DNA of 64,000 bases from Paracoccus spongiarum (GTDB lineage Bacteria; Pseudomonadota; Alphaproteobacteria; Rhodobacterales; Rhodobacteraceae), in contig NZ_JAVAMQ010000001.1 in the NCBI RefSeq assembly GCF_030732095.1, positions 186,001 to 250,000 of the forward strand. Direction: 5' to 3'. Positions within the stretch are counted from its first letter, which is position 1. The number at the start of each line of letters is the position of its first letter. The position numbers were made by a program, and so were the translations under genes. A model generated the notes under the pieces. It was not told the DNA's origin. It did no database searches and saw only the letters and a program-made list of their open reading frames with translations. Below, in pieces: positions 52,385 through 62,136 of this stretch.

Positions 52385-53146
52385 TCACACGAACTGCTCG
52401 CGCAGCAGCCGTTCCTCGAGGCCGTGGCCGCGATCGAACAGCAACCGGTGGCGGATGTCGGCGGCGCTGCGGATGCGCACCGTCGTCACATGCCGGACCG
52501 AGCGCGAATCGGCGTCGGCCATCACCGGCCGCCTTTCGGGGTTCAGCACCTCGATCTCGACCTCGGCAGCCTTGGGCAGCAGCGCCCCGCGCCAGCGCCG
52601 CGGGCGGAACGGCGCGATGGCCGTCAGCGCCAGGACCTCGGACCCGATCGGCAGGATCGGGCCATGCGCCGAATAATTGTAGGCCGTCGATCCGGCCGGG
52701 GTCGAAACCAGCGCGCCATCGCAGACCAGTTCCTCCATCCGCATCCGGCCATCGACATGGATGCGCAGCTTTGCCGCCTGCGGCCCCTCGCGCAGCAGGC
52801 TGACCTCGTTGATCGCCAGCGCCTCGTGCTGCGTGCCGTCGGCACAGCGCGCCCACATCCGCAGCGGGTTGATGACCGTCTCTTCGGCGGCCAGCAGGCG
52901 GCGCGGCAGGTCGTCCTCGGCATAGCTGTTCATCAGGAAGCCGACCGTGCCGCGGTTCATGCCATAGACCGGCAGGTTGCGGCCCTGCATCGCGTGCAGC
53001 GTCTGCAGCATGAAGCCGTCGCCGCCCAGCGCGACCACCATCGCCGCCGCGTCCAGCGGCGTGTCGCCATGGCGGGCGATCAGCCGCTGCAGCGCCTCTT
53101 GCGCCGGTTCGGCATGGCTGGCGGTGAAATGGACGGGGGGCATCAT
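52385..53146 (-). CDS. nadK: NAD kinase
   Basis: ATP-dependent phosphorylation of NAD to NADP. 253 residues. GGDG motif in VVALGGDGFMLQT, YGMNRGTVGFLMN, AINEVSLLR, and DGALVSTPAGSTAYNYSAHGPILP (substrate- and ATP-binding). Two consecutive ATGs (53146, 53143) are possible starts. It is one gene on the minus strand, divergent from glyA. Confidence 0.96.
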   Translation of the reverse strand: MMPPVHFTASHAEPAQEALQRLIARHGDTPLDAAAMVVALGGDGFMLQTLHAMQGRNLPVYGMNRGTVGFLMNSYAEDDLPRRLLAAEETVINPLRMWARCADGTQHEALAINEVSLLREGPQAAKLRIHVDGRMRMEELVCDGALVSTPAGSTAYNYSAHGPILPIGSEVLALTAIAPFRPRRWRGALLPKAAEVEIEVLNPERRPVMADADSRSVRHVTTVRIRSAADIRHRLLFDRGHGLEERLLREQFV

Positions 53147-53325
53147 GGCGGCGGCCTTCCTGGGGTCGCGCGCAGCATCGGCCGCGCCCGCGTCCTTGGC
53201 AAGCCCCGCAGGACCGGGGACGCGGGCGGCCGGTCGCAGGTCGCATTGCCGCTTTCCGGCTGCCGATCCATGCGCTATGACGGCGCCATTCCCTGCCGTC
53301 CCTAGCCCGAGAGGATGCGAGACAG

Positions 53326-54621
53326 ATGAACGCTCCCACCCGCGACACCGGATTCTTCACCGAAACGCTGGCCAGCCGCGATCCCGACATCGCCACCGCG
53401 ATCACGCAGGAACTCGGCCGCCAGCGCGACGAGATCGAACTGATCGCCTCGGAAAACATCGTCAGCCGCGCCGTGCTCGAGGCGCAGGGTTCGGTGCTGA
53501 CCAACAAATATGCCGAGGGCTATCCGGGCAAACGCTATTACAGCGGTTGCCAGTATGTCGACATCGCCGAAAACCTCGCGATCGAGCGGGCCAGGCAGCT
53601 GTTCGGCTGCGAGTTCGCCAATGTCCAGCCCAACAGCGGCAGCCAGATGAACCAGGCGGTGTTCCTGGCGCTGCTGCAGCCCGGCGACACCTTCATGGGG
53701 CTGGACCTGAATTCGGGCGGGCACCTGACGCATGGCAGCCCGGTCAACATGTCGGGCAAGTGGTTCAATGTCGTCAGCTATGGCGTGCGCCAGCAGGACC
53801 AGCTTCTGGACATGGAGGCGATCGCCGAAAGCGCCCGCACCCACAAGCCCAAGCTGATCGTGGCGGGCGGCACCGCCTACAGCCGGGTCTGGGACTGGGC
53901 CGCCTTCCGCCGGATCGCGGACGAGGTCGGCGCCGTCCTGATGGTGGACATGGCCCATATCGCGGGCCTCGTGGCCGGCGGCCAGCATCCCTCGCCCCTG
54001 CCCCATGCCCATGTGGTGACCACGACCACGCACAAGTCGCTGCGCGGCCCGCGCGGCGGGATGATCCTGACCAATGATGCCGACATCGCCAAGAAGGTGA
54101 ATTCGGCGGTGTTCCCCGGCCTTCAGGGCGGCCCGCTGATGCATGTGATCGCCGCCAAGGCGGTGGCCTTCGGCGAGGCGCTGCGCCCCGAGTTCAAGGA
54201 GTATGCCGCGCAGGTCGTCAGGAACGCGCAGGCGATGGCGGACGAGTTGATGAAGGGCGGTATCGACATCGTGTCGGGCGGCACCGACAACCATCTGTGC
54301 CTGGCCGACCTGCGCCCCAAGAAGGTGACCGGCAAGGCGACCGAGGCCGCGCTGGGCCGCGCCCATATCACCTGCAACAAGAACGGCGTGCCCTTCGATC
54401 CCGAAAAGCCCTTCGTCACGTCGGGCATCCGGCTTGGCGCCCCCGCCGGCACGACGCGCGGCTTCGGCGAGGCCGAGTTTCGCCAGATCGCGCGCTGGAT
54501 CGTCGAGGTCGTTGACGGGCTGGCCGCCCATGGCGAGGACGGCAATGCCGAGGTCGAGGACAAGGTCCGCGCCGAGGTGGCCCAGCTTTGTGCCCGCTTT
54601 CCACTGTATGCCGGCATGTAG
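53326..54621 (+). CDS. glyA: Serine hydroxymethyltransferase
   Basis: PLP enzyme that interconverts serine and glycine with tetrahydrofolate, feeding one-carbon metabolism. 431 residues. [48 protein letters not shown], and the PLP-binding Lys in [26 protein letters not shown] lies before the ATG at 53326. Followed by a well-formed intrinsic terminator. Confidence 0.98.
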   Translation: MNAPTRDTGFFTETLASRDPDIATAITQELGRQRDEIELIASENIVSRAVLEAQGSVLTNKYAEGYPGKRYYSGCQYVDIAENLAIERARQLFGCEFANVQPNSGSQMNQAVFLALLQPGDTFMGLDLNSGGHLTHGSPVNMSGKWFNVVSYGVRQQDQLLDMEAIAESARTHKPKLIVAGGTAYSRVWDWAAFRRIADEVGAVLMVDMAHIAGLVAGGQHPSPLPHAHVVTTTTHKSLRGPRGGMILTNDADIAKKVNSAVFPGLQGGPLMHVIAAKAVAFGEALRPEFKEYAAQVVRNAQAMADELMKGGIDIVSGGTDNHLCLADLRPKKVTGKATEAALGRAHITCNKNGVPFDPEKPFVTSGIRLGAPAGTTRGFGEAEFRQIARWIVEVVDGLAAHGEDGNAEVEDKVRAEVAQLCARFPLYAGM

Positions 54622-54651
54622 GCGCAGACGCCGCAGCACCCCGATCAAAGG

Positions 54652-54680
54652 ACCCGCCGCGCGCCATCGCGGCGGGTTCT
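54652..54680 (+). terminator. Intrinsic terminator of glyA
   Basis: Perfect 10-bp stem ACCCGCCGCG/CGCGGCGGGT with a 6-nt loop, followed by TTCT. It starts 31 bp after the glyA stop codon. Confidence 0.75.
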
Positions 54681-54757
54681 GCATTGTGTGCAAATCCGCC
54701 ATCCGCTAAGTCGCCACCGGGGCCGCTTGCAGGCCCGACCGCATCCGAGGCGCCGCG

Positions 54758-55687
54758 ATGACCACACCCGACAGACCCGCCCCGCCGGCCCCGACCGCGG
54801 CCCCGGACAGCAAGCCGATGGTCGCGGCGGCCTGGATGATGGGTGCGGTCGCCTCGTTCACCTCGATGGCGGTGGCGGGCCGCACGGTGTCGATCGAACT
54901 CGACAGCTTCGAGATTCTCGCCTGGCGGTCGCTGTTCGGCATCGCCATCATCGCCGCCATCGCCAGCCTGCGCGGCCGCTGGGCCGGCATGGCGATGCGC
55001 CATCCGGGGCTGCATCTGGGCCGCAACATCGTGCATTTCGCCGCCCAGAACCTGTGGTTCTTCGCCATCGTGACGGTGCCGCTGGCGCAGGTCTTCGCGC
55101 TGGAATTCACCGCACCGCTGTGGGCGCTGCTGCTGTCGCCGCTGTTTCTGGGCGAGCGGCTGACGCGGGCGCGGGTGCTGTCGGCGGCGATCGGCTTCGT
55201 GGGCATCCTGCTGGTCGCGCGTCCCGGCGCGGCGCCGATCACCCCGGGGCTTGTGGCGGCGGCGGGTGCGGCGCTTGGCTTTGCCGCGACCTATATCTTC
55301 ACCAAGCGGATGACCGCGGTCACCTCGATCCTCGCGATCCTGTGGTGGATGACGGTGCTGCAGACGATCTTCGGCTTCGCCTGCGCCGGGCTTGACGGGC
55401 GAATCGCATGGCCTTCGGCCGCAACGCTGCCCTGGGTGCTGCTGATCGGCGCCACCGGGCTGACCGCGCATTTCTGCATCGGCAAGGCGCTGGAGGTCGC
55501 GCCGGCGACGGTGGTCATGCCCTTCGACTTCCTGCGGCTGCCCGCGGCCGCGCTGATCGGGCTGCTGCTTTACGGCGAAGAGATCGGCGCGCTGGTGATC
55601 GCTGGCGCGGCGCTGATCCTGTGCGGCAACTACCTGAACCTGCGCGCCGAGGCCCGCGCCCGCCGAAGCCGCGCCGCGGCCGCCTAG
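54758..55687 (+). CDS. DMT-superfamily (EamA) transporter
   Basis: 309 residues with a Pro/Ala-rich N-terminus and ten hydrophobic helices arranged as two EamA repeats (MMGAVASFTSMAVAGRTVS... and AAAGAALGFAATYIFTKRMTAV...). Repeat 1 contains the family-typical TAPLWALLLSPLFLGERLTRARVLSAAIGFVGILL; repeat 2 has FDFLRLPAAALIGLLLYGEEI. Substrate unknown; relatives export amino acids or metabolites. Its end overlaps the convergent liuC stop by 4 bp. Confidence 0.9.
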   Translation: MTTPDRPAPPAPTAAPDSKPMVAAAWMMGAVASFTSMAVAGRTVSIELDSFEILAWRSLFGIAIIAAIASLRGRWAGMAMRHPGLHLGRNIVHFAAQNLWFFAIVTVPLAQVFALEFTAPLWALLLSPLFLGERLTRARVLSAAIGFVGILLVARPGAAPITPGLVAAAGAALGFAATYIFTKRMTAVTSILAILWWMTVLQTIFGFACAGLDGRIAWPSAATLPWVLLIGATGLTAHFCIGKALEVAPATVVMPFDFLRLPAAALIGLLLYGEEIGALVIAGAALILCGNYLNLRAEARARRSRAAAA

Positions 55688-56466
55688 CCCTGCCAGCGCG
55701 GCTTGCGCTTCTCGAAGAAGGCGGCGATGCCCTCGGGCGCCTCGCCGCCCTCCCAGGCGGCCACCAGGCGGTCGATGCTGTCCTCGATCACGGCGGCGTC
55801 GATCACCGGGCCAAGCGCCCGGCATTGCGCCTTGGCCGCCGCGACCGCGCCGGGCGCAGCCAGCAGATAGGGCGCCACCTCGGCCTCGATGGCGGCATCC
55901 AGATCGCCGGGCGCCACAGCGCGGGCGGCCAGGTTCAGGGTCACCGCCTCGGCCGCATCGAAAAGCCGGGCCGAAAAGAACACCCGCCGCGCCCGGTCCT
56001 CGCCCATCCGGGCCAGCACATAGGGGCCGATGGTCGCGGGGATCAGCCCCAGCCGCACCTCGGTCAGGCCGAATTTCGCATCCGCGGCGGCGATGGCCAC
56101 GTCGCAGACCGCCATCATGCCGATGCCGCCGCCGAAGGCATTGCCATGCACGCGCCCGATCAGCGGCTTGGGCAGCAGGTTCAGCGCCGACAGCATCCCC
56201 GCCAGAAGCCGCGCGCCCGCCCGCCGCGTGTCGGCATCGACGGTCATCTGCGCCTTCATCCAGGCCAGGTCACCCCCCGCGCAGAAGCTGGCACCCTCGG
56301 CCGCCAGCACGACGACCCGCACCCCGGGATCGCCGCCAAGCTGCGCCGCAGCCTCGGTCAGTTCCTCCATCATCCGCTGCGACAGCGCGTTGTGCTTGTC
56401 GGGCCGCGACAGCCACAGGGTCGCGACGCCGCGCGCATCGGTCTGGATGCGGATCGTTTCAAACAT
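55684..56466 (-). CDS. liuC: Enoyl-CoA hydratase family, probable methylglutaconyl-CoA hydratase
   Basis: 260 residues, crotonase fold. The oxyanion-hole motif is in ASFCAGGDLAWMKAQM and HGNAFGGGIGMMAVCDVAIA, with catalytic Glu residues in AKFGLTEVRLGLIPATIGPYV. In leucine breakdown it hydrates 3-methylglutaconyl-CoA to HMG-CoA; assignment comes from its place after liuE. It overlaps liuE by 8 nt. Confidence 0.9.
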   Translation of the reverse strand: MFETIRIQTDARGVATLWLSRPDKHNALSQRMMEELTEAAAQLGGDPGVRVVVLAAEGASFCAGGDLAWMKAQMTVDADTRRAGARLLAGMLSALNLLPKPLIGRVHGNAFGGGIGMMAVCDVAIAAADAKFGLTEVRLGLIPATIGPYVLARMGEDRARRVFFSARLFDAAEAVTLNLAARAVAPGDLDAAIEAEVAPYLLAAPGAVAAAKAQCRALGPVIDAAVIEDSIDRLVAAWEGGEAPEGIAAFFEKRKPRWQG

Positions 56467-57322
56467 GCTCTGTCCCCCTCATCGCCCGCGCCATCGCCGC
56501 GGCCTCGGCGATGACCGCCATGTCAAGCCCGGTCGCATGGCCGGCCCGCGCCAGATGCGTGGCGACCCGTTCGGTCGCCACGTTGCCGGCCGCGCCGGGT
56601 GCGTAGGGGCAGCCGCCAAGCCCGCCCACGGCCGCATCGAAGACCCGCAGCCCGCGCGCGAGGCTGGCGTCGATATTGTCCAGCGCCCGGCCCGCGGTGT
56701 CGTGGTAATGCCCTGCGAGGCGCGCGGCCGGCATCTCGTCCAGCACGGCCGCCAGCATCGCGTCAATGGTCTCGGGGCGGCCCTGCCCGATGGTGTCGCC
56801 CAGGCTGACCTCGTGGCAGCCCATGTCGCGCAGCGAGGCCACCACGCGCGCCACCGCGGCAGGCGGGGTCGGGCCATCGAAGGGACAGTCGGTGACGACG
56901 CTGACATAGCCGCGCAGCGGCACCCCGTCACGCGCCGCCGTCTGCGCCACCGGAGCCAGCCGTTCCAGGCTTTCGGCGATGGTTGCGTTGAGGTTGGCCT
57001 TGCTGAAGCCTTCCGAGGCGCTGGCAAAGATCGCCACCTCGCCCGCCCGCGCGGCCCGCGCCGCCTCATAGCCCTTCATGTTGGGTGTCAGCACGGCATA
57101 GCGGATGCCGGGCGCGCGGCGGATGCCGGCCATCACCTCGGCGGCGTCGGCCATCTGCGGGACCCATTTCGGGCTGACGAAGCTGGTCACCTCGATGCGC
57201 CGGAAGCCGGCCCGCGACAGCAGGTCCACCAGGGCGATCTTGTCGGCGGCGGGGATCAGCCGCCTTTCGTTCTGCAGGCCGTCGCGGGGGCCCATCTCGA
57301 AGATCTCCACGGCATCAGGCAT
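56459..57322 (-). CDS. liuE: Hydroxymethylglutaryl-CoA lyase
   Basis: Cleaves HMG-CoA to acetyl-CoA and acetoacetate, the last step of leucine catabolism. 287 residues from the ATG at 57322. EMGPRDGLQNE with the metal-binding Asp, VTSFVSPKWVPQMAD, SLGDTIGQG, HYHDTAGRALDN (metal ligands His-x-His) and the catalytic-Cys loop GGLGGCPYAPGAAGNVATE. It overlaps the GST-like gene by 8 nt. Confidence 0.96.
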   Translation of the reverse strand: MPDAVEIFEMGPRDGLQNERRLIPAADKIALVDLLSRAGFRRIEVTSFVSPKWVPQMADAAEVMAGIRRAPGIRYAVLTPNMKGYEAARAARAGEVAIFASASEGFSKANLNATIAESLERLAPVAQTAARDGVPLRGYVSVVTDCPFDGPTPPAAVARVVASLRDMGCHEVSLGDTIGQGRPETIDAMLAAVLDEMPAARLAGHYHDTAGRALDNIDASLARGLRVFDAAVGGLGGCPYAPGAAGNVATERVATHLARAGHATGLDMAVIAEAAAMARAMRGTEHV

Positions 57323-57968
57323 CCGGCACCTCGTAGAAGTCGCGCGCATAGATGCTGTCCGCGCCGCCCCGCGCCACCGCGCGCCGGTAGGCGGGCCGGG
57401 CCGTCATCGCATCGCGATAGGCGGACAGCGCGGGATATTCCGCGGCCGGCAGGAAGCGGAACAGCGCCTCGATGTTGAAGCCCATCATGCAGTCGGCAGC
57501 CGAGAAGCCGCCATCCAGCAGCGTCGGTTGCCCGGCCAGATGCGCCTGAAGCACCTGCGCCGTGACCGCCAGCCGCCGCGTGTCGAGCCGCATCAGCGGC
57601 ACCGACCGGGCGCTGTCGGGGCGCAGGAAGATGTGGTGGATGTTCAGCGATTGCAGGATGTTGGCCTGCGTTTCGGCGAAGCCCACCCATTCGAGGAAGT
57701 CGGGCCGCCCGGCCTCGCCGGGCCGGGGTGCCAGGCGCCCCTCGCGTTCCGTCAGGTATTGCACGATCGCGCCGGATTCGAAGATCGCCCGCCCGTCGAT
57801 CTCGAGCGCGGGCACCCGGCCGGCGGGGGAGAGCGCCCGGAATTCGGCGCTGCGCAGCCCGCCATCGGTCAGCGACCAGACGCGCAGCTCGCAGGGCAGG
57901 CCCAGTTCCTCCAGCAGCCACAGCACCCGCATCGAGCGCGAGCCGGGGACATGGTGCAGGCGGATCAC
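57315..57968 (-). CDS. Glutathione S-transferase family protein inside the leucine operon
   Basis: 217 residues starting at a GTG (57966-57968) that overlaps the liuD stop. Thioredoxin-like N-domain: IRLHHVPGSRSMRVLWLLEELGLPCELR, PAGRVPALEIDG and FESGAIVQYLTE (glutathione-binding PV/AL and ES motifs). All-helical C-domain (VGFAETQANILQSLNIHH, GGFSAADCMMGFN). The catalytic residue is probably Ser10 or Ser12. Its overlaps with both neighbours mean it is translated with the liu genes. A role in protecting or processing an intermediate is inference. Confidence 0.9.
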   Translation of the reverse strand: MIRLHHVPGSRSMRVLWLLEELGLPCELRVWSLTDGGLRSAEFRALSPAGRVPALEIDGRAIFESGAIVQYLTEREGRLAPRPGEAGRPDFLEWVGFAETQANILQSLNIHHIFLRPDSARSVPLMRLDTRRLAVTAQVLQAHLAGQPTLLDGGFSAADCMMGFNIEALFRFLPAAEYPALSAYRDAMTARPAYRRAVARGGADSIYARDFYEVPDA

Positions 57969-59899
57969 GCCGCCGCCTCGGCCGCTTCCAGCCGGATCAG
58001 CGCGGCGCCCGCCTCGACCTGGTCGCCGGGCCGCGCCAGCACCTCGGCCACCACGCCGTCGCGGGCGGCGGTCAGGCTGTGCTCCATCTTCATGGCCTCC
58101 AGCACGGCCAGCCGGTCGCCCTCGCGGACCTGCTGGCCAGCCTCGACATGGACCGACTTGACCAGCCCCGGCATCGGCGACAGCGTCAGCGCGGCATCGC
58201 CGCCCGCGGCGCTGCGGCGGGCCAGCGGATCCAGCGGTACAAGCTGCACGTTGCGCCCGCCAAAGACGCTGACCCCGGCGTCGTGGCTGACGATGCGGCT
58301 GCGGCGCAGCGCGTCATCGACCCACCAGCGGTCGCCCTGCCAGCGCACCTCATGGGCGGTCCCGTCCAGCGTGACCCGCGCCGCCCCCGGCCCGAGAACC
58401 TCCAGCAGGGCCTCGCCGCCCTCCCAGGCGATGGTGCGGCGCAGCGGCTGCCACAGCGTCGCGCCGCCGCGCGCGGCCGGATCGGCCAGCCCCGCCAGCC
58501 CGATCACCGCCAGCGCCCGACTGCGCGGATCGGGCTCGGCCGAGGCGATCAGCGCGTCCAGATCGCGCCCGATCAGCCCGGTGTCGACCTCGCCTTTGCG
58601 GAAGCCCTCATGCCGGGTCAGGGCGATCAGGAAGTCCAGATTGGTCACCGACCCCGCCACCTCGGTATCGACAAGCGCCGCCTCGAGCGCGCGCAGCGCC
58701 ACCGCGCGGGTCGGCCCGTGCGTGACGACCTTGGCGATCATCGGGTCGTACCAGGGCGAGATCGCATCGCCCTGCCGCACGCCGGTCTCGATCCGCGCGC
58801 CGCCCGGGAAATGCAGATGCGCCAGCCGCCCGGTCGCGGGCAGGAAGCCCGCGGGGACATCCTCGGCGTAAAGGCGCGCCTCGAAGGCGTGGCCGGTGAT
58901 GTGCAGATCCTCCTGCCGGGCGGGCAGCGGCTCGCCCGAGGCCACGCGCAGCTGCCATTCGACCAGGTCGATGCCGGTGATCGCCTCGGTGACCGGGTGT
59001 TCGACCTGCAGGCGGGTGTTCATCTCCATGAACCAGAAGCCGTCGGGGCGCAGCCCGTCGCTGCCGTCGACGATGAATTCGATGGTGCCGGCGCCCTTGT
59101 AGCCGATGGCCTCGGCCGCGCGGACGGCGGCGGCGCCCATGATCCTGCGGATCTCGGGGGACATGCCGGGGGCCGGGGCCTCTTCGATGACCTTCTGGTG
59201 GCGACGCTGCAGCGAACAGTCGCGTTCGAACAGATGCACGGCACGGTGGCCGTCGCCGAAGACCTGCACCTCGATATGGCGGGGCTGCAGGACGTATTTC
59301 TCGATCAGCACGGCGGCGTTGCCGAAGGCGTTGCGGGCCTCGGACTGCGCCGAGGCCAGCGCGTCGGCGAATTGCGCCGGCTCGTCGACGCGCCGCATCC
59401 CCTTGCCACCGCCGCCGGCCACAGCCTTGATCAGCACCGGATAGCCGATGCGGCCCGCCTCGGCTTCCAGCTGCCCCGGATCCTGCCCCGCGCCGTGATA
59501 GCCGGGCACGACCGGCACCCCGGCCTCTTCCATCAGCGCCTTGGCGGCATCCTTCAGCCCCATCGCGCGGATCGCCCGCGCCGAGGGCCCGATGAAGACG
59601 AGGCCCGCGGCCTCGACCGCCTCGACGAAATCGGGGTTCTCGCTGAGAAAGCCGTAGCCGGGATGGATCGCCTGCGCGCCCGTGGCTCGCGCCGCCGCGA
59701 TGATCGCCTCGCCCTTCAGGTAGCTGTCGGCGGGGGCCGGACCGCCCAGGTGCACCGCCTCGTCGGCCATCGCGACATGGCGGGCGCCGCGGTCCGCATC
59801 CGAGAACACCGCCACGGTGGCGACGCCCAGCCTGCGGCAGCTGTCGATGACCCGGCAGGCGATCTCGCCCCGGTTGGCGATCAGGATCTTCGAGAACAT
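57965..59899 (-). CDS. liuD: Methylcrotonoyl-CoA carboxylase, biotin-carrying subunit
   Basis: Biotin-dependent carboxylation of 3-methylcrotonyl-CoA. 644 residues. Biotin carboxylase domain (about 1-450): KILIANRGEIACRV, HPGYGFLSENPDF, KAVAGGGGKGMR ATP-grasp loop, FMEMNTRLQVEHPVTE. A BT linker region follows, then the biotinyl domain with EAMKMEH near the C-terminus (about 605). It lies 157 bp after liuB; the gap holds hairpin element copy C. Confidence 0.96.
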   Translation of the reverse strand: MFSKILIANRGEIACRVIDSCRRLGVATVAVFSDADRGARHVAMADEAVHLGGPAPADSYLKGEAIIAAARATGAQAIHPGYGFLSENPDFVEAVEAAGLVFIGPSARAIRAMGLKDAAKALMEEAGVPVVPGYHGAGQDPGQLEAEAGRIGYPVLIKAVAGGGGKGMRRVDEPAQFADALASAQSEARNAFGNAAVLIEKYVLQPRHIEVQVFGDGHRAVHLFERDCSLQRRHQKVIEEAPAPGMSPEIRRIMGAAAVRAAEAIGYKGAGTIEFIVDGSDGLRPDGFWFMEMNTRLQVEHPVTEAITGIDLVEWQLRVASGEPLPARQEDLHITGHAFEARLYAEDVPAGFLPATGRLAHLHFPGGARIETGVRQGDAISPWYDPMIAKVVTHGPTRAVALRALEAALVDTEVAGSVTNLDFLIALTRHEGFRKGEVDTGLIGRDLDALIASAEPDPRSRALAVIGLAGLADPAARGGATLWQPLRRTIAWEGGEALLEVLGPGAARVTLDGTAHEVRWQGDRWWVDDALRRSRIVSHDAGVSVFGGRNVQLVPLDPLARRSAAGGDAALTLSPMPGLVKSVHVEAGQQVREGDRLAVLEAMKMEHSLTAARDGVVAEVLARPGDQVEAGAALIRLEAAEAAA

Positions 59900-59929
59900 G
59901 GCAGTCCTTCCTTTCCAGGGCAGCCGCCG

Positions 59930-59985
59930 GGGGCCGTGCGCCCCCGGAGCCCCGCAGGATATTTCGACACAGAAGATGGGGCGCG
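59930..59985 (-). repeat. Interspersed hairpin element, copy C
   Basis: On the minus strand: CCATCTTCTGTGTCG, AAATATCC, then a perfect 7-bp hairpin CCGGGGG/CCCCCGG. The first box agrees with copy B at 22 of 24 positions. It occupies the only sizeable gap in the otherwise tightly packed liu operon, between liuB and liuD. Confidence 0.8.
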
Positions 59986-60056
59986 CGCCCGGTCGGCCCC
60001 GGGCTGGGGGTGCCTGGCGCGGCGGCAGGTGATCCGGGCCCGGGCCATCGCCGCGA

Positions 60057-61661
60057 TCACATGCGGAAGATGCCGAAGCGGGTCGGCGCGATGGGGGCGT
60101 TCAGGCTGGCGCGCAGCGACAGCGACAGCACGTCGCGGGTCTTGCGGGGGTCGATGATGCCGTCGTCCCAGAGCCGCGCCGAGGCGTAGAGCGGGTGGCT
60201 TTGGCGGTCGAACATCTCGATGGTGGGGCGCTTGAACTCGGCCTCGTCCTCGGCCGACCAGGTGCCGCCCTGACGCTCGATCCCGTCGCGGCGAACGGTC
60301 GCCAGCACGCCCGCGGCCTGTTCGCCGCCCATCACGCTGATGCGCGAATTGGGCCAGGTCCACAGGAAGCGCGGCGAATAGGCGCGGCCCGCCATGCCGT
60401 AATTGCCGGCGCCGAAACTGCCGCCGACCAGCATGGTGATCTTGGGCACGCTGGTCGTGGCCACCGCCGTCACCATCTTGGCGCCGTGGCGGGCGATCCC
60501 CTCGTTCTCGTATTTGCGGCCGACCATGAAGCCGGTGATGTTCTGCAGGAATACCAGCGGGACGCCGCGCTGGCTGCAGAGTTCGATGAAATGTGCGCCC
60601 TTCTGGGCGGCCTCGGAGAACAGCACGCCGTTGTTGGCGACGATGCCGACCGGGCAGCCCTCGACATGGGCAAAGCCCGTGACCAGCGTCTCGCCGAAGC
60701 GGGCCTTGAATTCGTCGAAGCGCGAGCCGTCGACGACGCGGGCGATCACCTCGCGGATATCGTAGGGCGTGCGCAGATCGGCCGGCACCACACCGAGGAT
60801 CTCGTCGGGATCATGGGCGGGGGGCTCGGGCGATTGCCACTGGACAGTGTCGGGGCGGCGCCGGTTCAGGTTGCCAAGCGCGCGGCGCGCCATGGCCAGC
60901 GCATGCGCGTCGTCCTCGGCCAGGTAGTCGGCGACGCCGGACAGGCGGGTGTGGACATCGCCGCCGCCCAGATCCTCGGCGCTGACAACCTCGCCGGTGG
61001 CGGCGCGGACCAGCGGCGGGCCGGCAAGGAAGATCGTGCCCTGGTCGCGCACGATGATCGTCACGTCCGACATGGCCGGCACATAGGCGCCGCCGGCCGT
61101 GCAGGACCCCATGACCACGGCGATCTGGGGGATGCCCAGCGCGCTCATCCGGGCCTGGTTGAAGAAGATCCGGCCGAAATGGTCGCGGTCGGGGAACACC
61201 TCGTCCTGGTTGGGCAGGTTGGCGCCGCCGGAATCGACCAGGTAGACGCAGGGCAGCTGGCACTCCTCGGCGATCTCCTGCGCGCGCAGGTGCTTTTTCA
61301 CGGTCATCGGATAGTAGGTGCCGCCCTTCACGGTGGCGTCGTTGGCGACCACCATCACATCCTGGCCGTGGACCCGGCCGATCCCGGCGATCACGCCCGC
61401 GGCCGGGGCGGCACCGTCATACATGCCATGCGCGGCGGTCGCGCCGATTTCCAGGAAGGGCGAGCCGGGGTCCAGCAGGTTGGCGACCCGTTCGCGCGGC
61501 GGCATCTTGCCGCGGCCGACATGGCGTTCCAGCGCCTTTGCCCCGCCACCGGCCGCCGCGGCCTCGGCGGCCTCGCGCGCGACCGCCAGCAGCGCCAGAT
61601 GCGCCTCGCGATTGGTGCGGAAGCCGTCGGAACCGGTCAGTGCCGCAGAGGTCAGCTTCAT
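60057..61661 (-). CDS. liuB: Methylcrotonoyl-CoA carboxylase, carboxyltransferase subunit
   Basis: 534 residues, the usual length. Carboxyltransferase fold: [89 protein letters not shown], and [39 protein letters not shown]. It joins LiuD in the (alpha-beta)6 complex. The ATG follows the LprI-like stop after one base. Confidence 0.96.
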   Translation of the reverse strand: MKLTSAALTGSDGFRTNREAHLALLAVAREAAEAAAAGGGAKALERHVGRGKMPPRERVANLLDPGSPFLEIGATAAHGMYDGAAPAAGVIAGIGRVHGQDVMVVANDATVKGGTYYPMTVKKHLRAQEIAEECQLPCVYLVDSGGANLPNQDEVFPDRDHFGRIFFNQARMSALGIPQIAVVMGSCTAGGAYVPAMSDVTIIVRDQGTIFLAGPPLVRAATGEVVSAEDLGGGDVHTRLSGVADYLAEDDAHALAMARRALGNLNRRRPDTVQWQSPEPPAHDPDEILGVVPADLRTPYDIREVIARVVDGSRFDEFKARFGETLVTGFAHVEGCPVGIVANNGVLFSEAAQKGAHFIELCSQRGVPLVFLQNITGFMVGRKYENEGIARHGAKMVTAVATTSVPKITMLVGGSFGAGNYGMAGRAYSPRFLWTWPNSRISVMGGEQAAGVLATVRRDGIERQGGTWSAEDEAEFKRPTIEMFDRQSHPLYASARLWDDGIIDPRKTRDVLSLSLRASLNAPIAPTRFGIFRM

Positions 61662-61662
61662 G

Positions 61663-62136
61663 TCAGTATCCCCGCATTTTCTTCAGTTCCAGCGCGCGGC
61701 GCGCCGTGTGTTCCATCTGGCAGAAGCCGGCCGCGACGCTGCGCATGCTGCCGCCGTCATAGCGGTCATAGGCGAACTTGCAGTCGGCGTCGCGCAGCGC
61801 GATCCAGGCGCGCTGCGCCGTCAGCAGGGTGTCGCTAAGGCCCGGCATGTCGGCGAACTGGTCGCGCGTGGCCTTGTATTCGCGGTTCAGGATCGCGTCC
61901 CATGCGGCGGTCTCGGCCATGGTGCAGCTCATGGTGCCGACCGTGGTGGGCCGGTCGGCATCCTCGCAGAGGCGCGCGGCAAGGCCGATGCAGTCTGTGG
62001 TGATGCCGCCCCGCGGCGCGGTGTCGAAACAGGCGGCCACGATGGCCTCATCGACGGCGCGGTCCTGCGCGGGGGCCATGGTCGCGAAGGCCATGCCGCC
62101 GATGGCGACGGCCTGTGCCGCAAGCCGCCGTGCCAT
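61663..62136 (-). CDS. LprI-like (DUF1311) secreted protein inside the leucine operon
   Basis: 157 residues from the ATG at 62136, sharing one base with the liuA stop (TGATG). Signal peptide ending ATMAPAQD. Six Cys ([46 protein letters not shown]) imply three disulfides. The [18 protein letters not shown]...[18 protein letters not shown] core is the DUF1311/LprI pattern found in lysozyme inhibitors. A periplasmic inhibitor in a cytosolic catabolic operon is odd; coupling on both sides shows it is genuinely part of the transcript. Confidence 0.85.
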   Translation of the reverse strand: MARRLAAQAVAIGGMAFATMAPAQDRAVDEAIVAACFDTAPRGGITTDCIGLAARLCEDADRPTTVGTMSCTMAETAAWDAILNREYKATRDQFADMPGLSDTLLTAQRAWIALRDADCKFAYDRYDGGSMRSVAAGFCQMEHTARRALELKKMRGY

